64,000 bases of DNA from contig CAOKER010000003.1 of assembly GCA_948467545.1 (NCBI GenBank), positions 1 to 64,000 on the forward strand. The letters run 5' to 3'. Shown here piece by piece: positions 63,382-64,000 of this stretch. Source of the stretch: an uncultured Eubacteriales bacterium. Lineage in GTDB: Bacteria > Bacillota > Clostridia > Oscillospirales > CAG-272. The translations under genes were made by a program, and so were the position numbers. The notes below the pieces were generated by a model. That model did not search any database. It was not told the DNA's origin and saw only the letters and a program-made list of their open reading frames with translations. The stretch's first letter is position 1; the number at the start of each line of letters is the position of its first letter.

Positions 63382-64000
63382 TTAAAGCTGAGCTGCCTTA
63401 TAAATCGGGAAGTAATGACCGGCAAGAACCACTAAAACGCAAAACATTACGAAAACGGCTAAAACAGCGTAGTCGGTAAATACAGGCTTTGTATTGTTCA
63501 TTCTTGTACGTCCGTCTCCGCCGTGATAACAGCGGCATTCCATTGCCGTTGCAAGGTCTCCGGCACGTCTGACCGCTGACAGAAAGAGCGGAATAAGCAC
63601 CGGAATTAACGCCTTGGCTCTGTCGTTAATATTGCCGTGAGAAAAGTCAACACCGCGCGCTCTCTGCGCATTCATGATTCGGTCTGTCTCCTCTATAAGA
63701 GTAGGGACAAATCTGAGCGCAATCGTCATCATCATGGCAAAGTCGTGAACCGGAACATGGAGATATTTGAGCGGAGATAAAAGCTTTTCGATACCGTCCG
63801 TCAGAGCGGTAGGAGATGTGGTGTAGGTTAATATCAAGCTTGTGCCGGTGAGAAGAGCGGCGATTCGGAGCGTTACAAGCAGGGCGAGCAAAAGTCCCTC
63901 CGCGTATATATGAATAAAGCCCATTTCAAAAAGAAGATGATCTCCTTTTGACCAGAAAATATTTACTATAACCGTAAAAATGATTATATACAGAAGCGGC
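63382..64000 (-). CDS. ecfT: Energy-coupling factor transporter transmembrane protein EcfT (5' end cut by window edge)
   Basis: The frame runs to the window edge, so the N-terminus is missing; about 205 residues are visible. It has EcfT helices, the conserved RIAALLTGTSLILTYTTSP segment, and the two Ala-Arg-Gly coupling signatures: MNAQRARGVDFSHG is clear, and the AMECRCYHGGDGRT segment stands at the second site. EcfT couples two ATPases (ecfA1/A2, expected just outside the window) to vitamin-binding S components. An internal ATG at 63924 is not the real start because the open frame continues upstream with EcfT-like sequence. truA follows at 88 bp. Confidence 0.92.
   Translation of the reverse strand, partial: PLLYIIIFTVIVNIFWSKGDHLLFEMGFIHIYAEGLLLALLVTLRIAALLTGTSLILTYTTSPTALTDGIEKLLSPLKYLHVPVHDFAMMMTIALRFVPTLIEETDRIMNAQRARGVDFSHGNINDRAKALIPVLIPLFLSAVRRAGDLATAMECRCYHGGDGRTRMNNTKPVFTDYAVLAVFVMFCVLVVLAGHYFPIYKAAQL

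Overview
The window looks like chromosome of an anaerobic, spore-forming, Gram-positive clostridium (class Clostridia, plausibly an Oscillospirales/Ruminococcaceae-type gut or rumen bacterium; the genus cannot be fixed from sequence alone). Reasons: a SpoIIIAH sporulation protein, a dockerin-tailed secreted protein, a flavodiiron protein with a rubredoxin tail, a pyrophosphate-type phosphofructokinase, an EcfT-TruA gene pair, sigma-A promoters with clean 17-bp spacers, and a tRNA-Glu gene with encoded CCA. No transposase, prophage or CRISPR array was seen.

Layout. 1-3377 (minus): GldA/F/G-like ABC exporter, cut at the left edge. 3813-7355 (minus): VTC polyphosphate polymerase, DUF4956 membrane protein and Cthe_2159-type lipoprotein, overlapping start to stop. 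7918-11306 (minus): dockerin protein and HU. 11880-21106 (minus): acetyltransferase, flavodiiron protein, serA-serC, ABC-F ATPase, zinc-ribbon protein, lytic transglycosylase, coaE. 21322-25299 (plus): a very large PASTA/Ig-like membrane pseudokinase. 25411-33460 (minus): cardiolipin synthase, a P-type ATPase behind a yybP-ykoY (Mn2+) riboswitch, a CDF metal transporter, and an ECF-sigma/transmembrane/leucine-rich-repeat fusion. 34008-43221 (plus): M18 aminopeptidase, era, recO, htpG, a prephenate-dehydratase-like ACT protein, a phosphohexomutase. 43489-50960: C26 amidotransferase, spoIIIAH, recG, FKBP/trigger-factor-like lipoprotein, PPi-PFK. 51079-53832 (minus): tRNA-Glu, then an accessory cassette (DUF4180, P-loop kinase-GNAT fusion, GrpB-Vat acetyltransferase fusion). 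54022-62203 (minus): a tight four-gene operon of DUF5711 membrane protein, CvpA, ClpE-like AAA+ unfoldase and a P-type-ATPase-like protein that has lost every catalytic motif. 62553-64000 (minus): truA and a partial ecfT.

Themes. (i) Several proteins keep the fold of an enzyme but lack its catalytic residues: the PASTA pseudokinase, the pseudo-P-type ATPase, and the prephenate-dehydratase-like protein. (ii) Unusual fusions: sigma factor to surface LRRs, GrpB to a streptogramin-type acetyltransferase, kinase to GNAT. (iii) Many intergenic gaps carry their own private minisatellite (unit 8-27 bp), different in sequence from gap to gap. (iv) Metal handling looks concentrated at 27.4-31.7 kb, with a Mn2+ riboswitch, a P-type exporter and a CDF exporter side by side. 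The strongest candidate for an undescribed system is the DUF5711-CvpA-ClpE-pseudoATPase operon (54022-62203).
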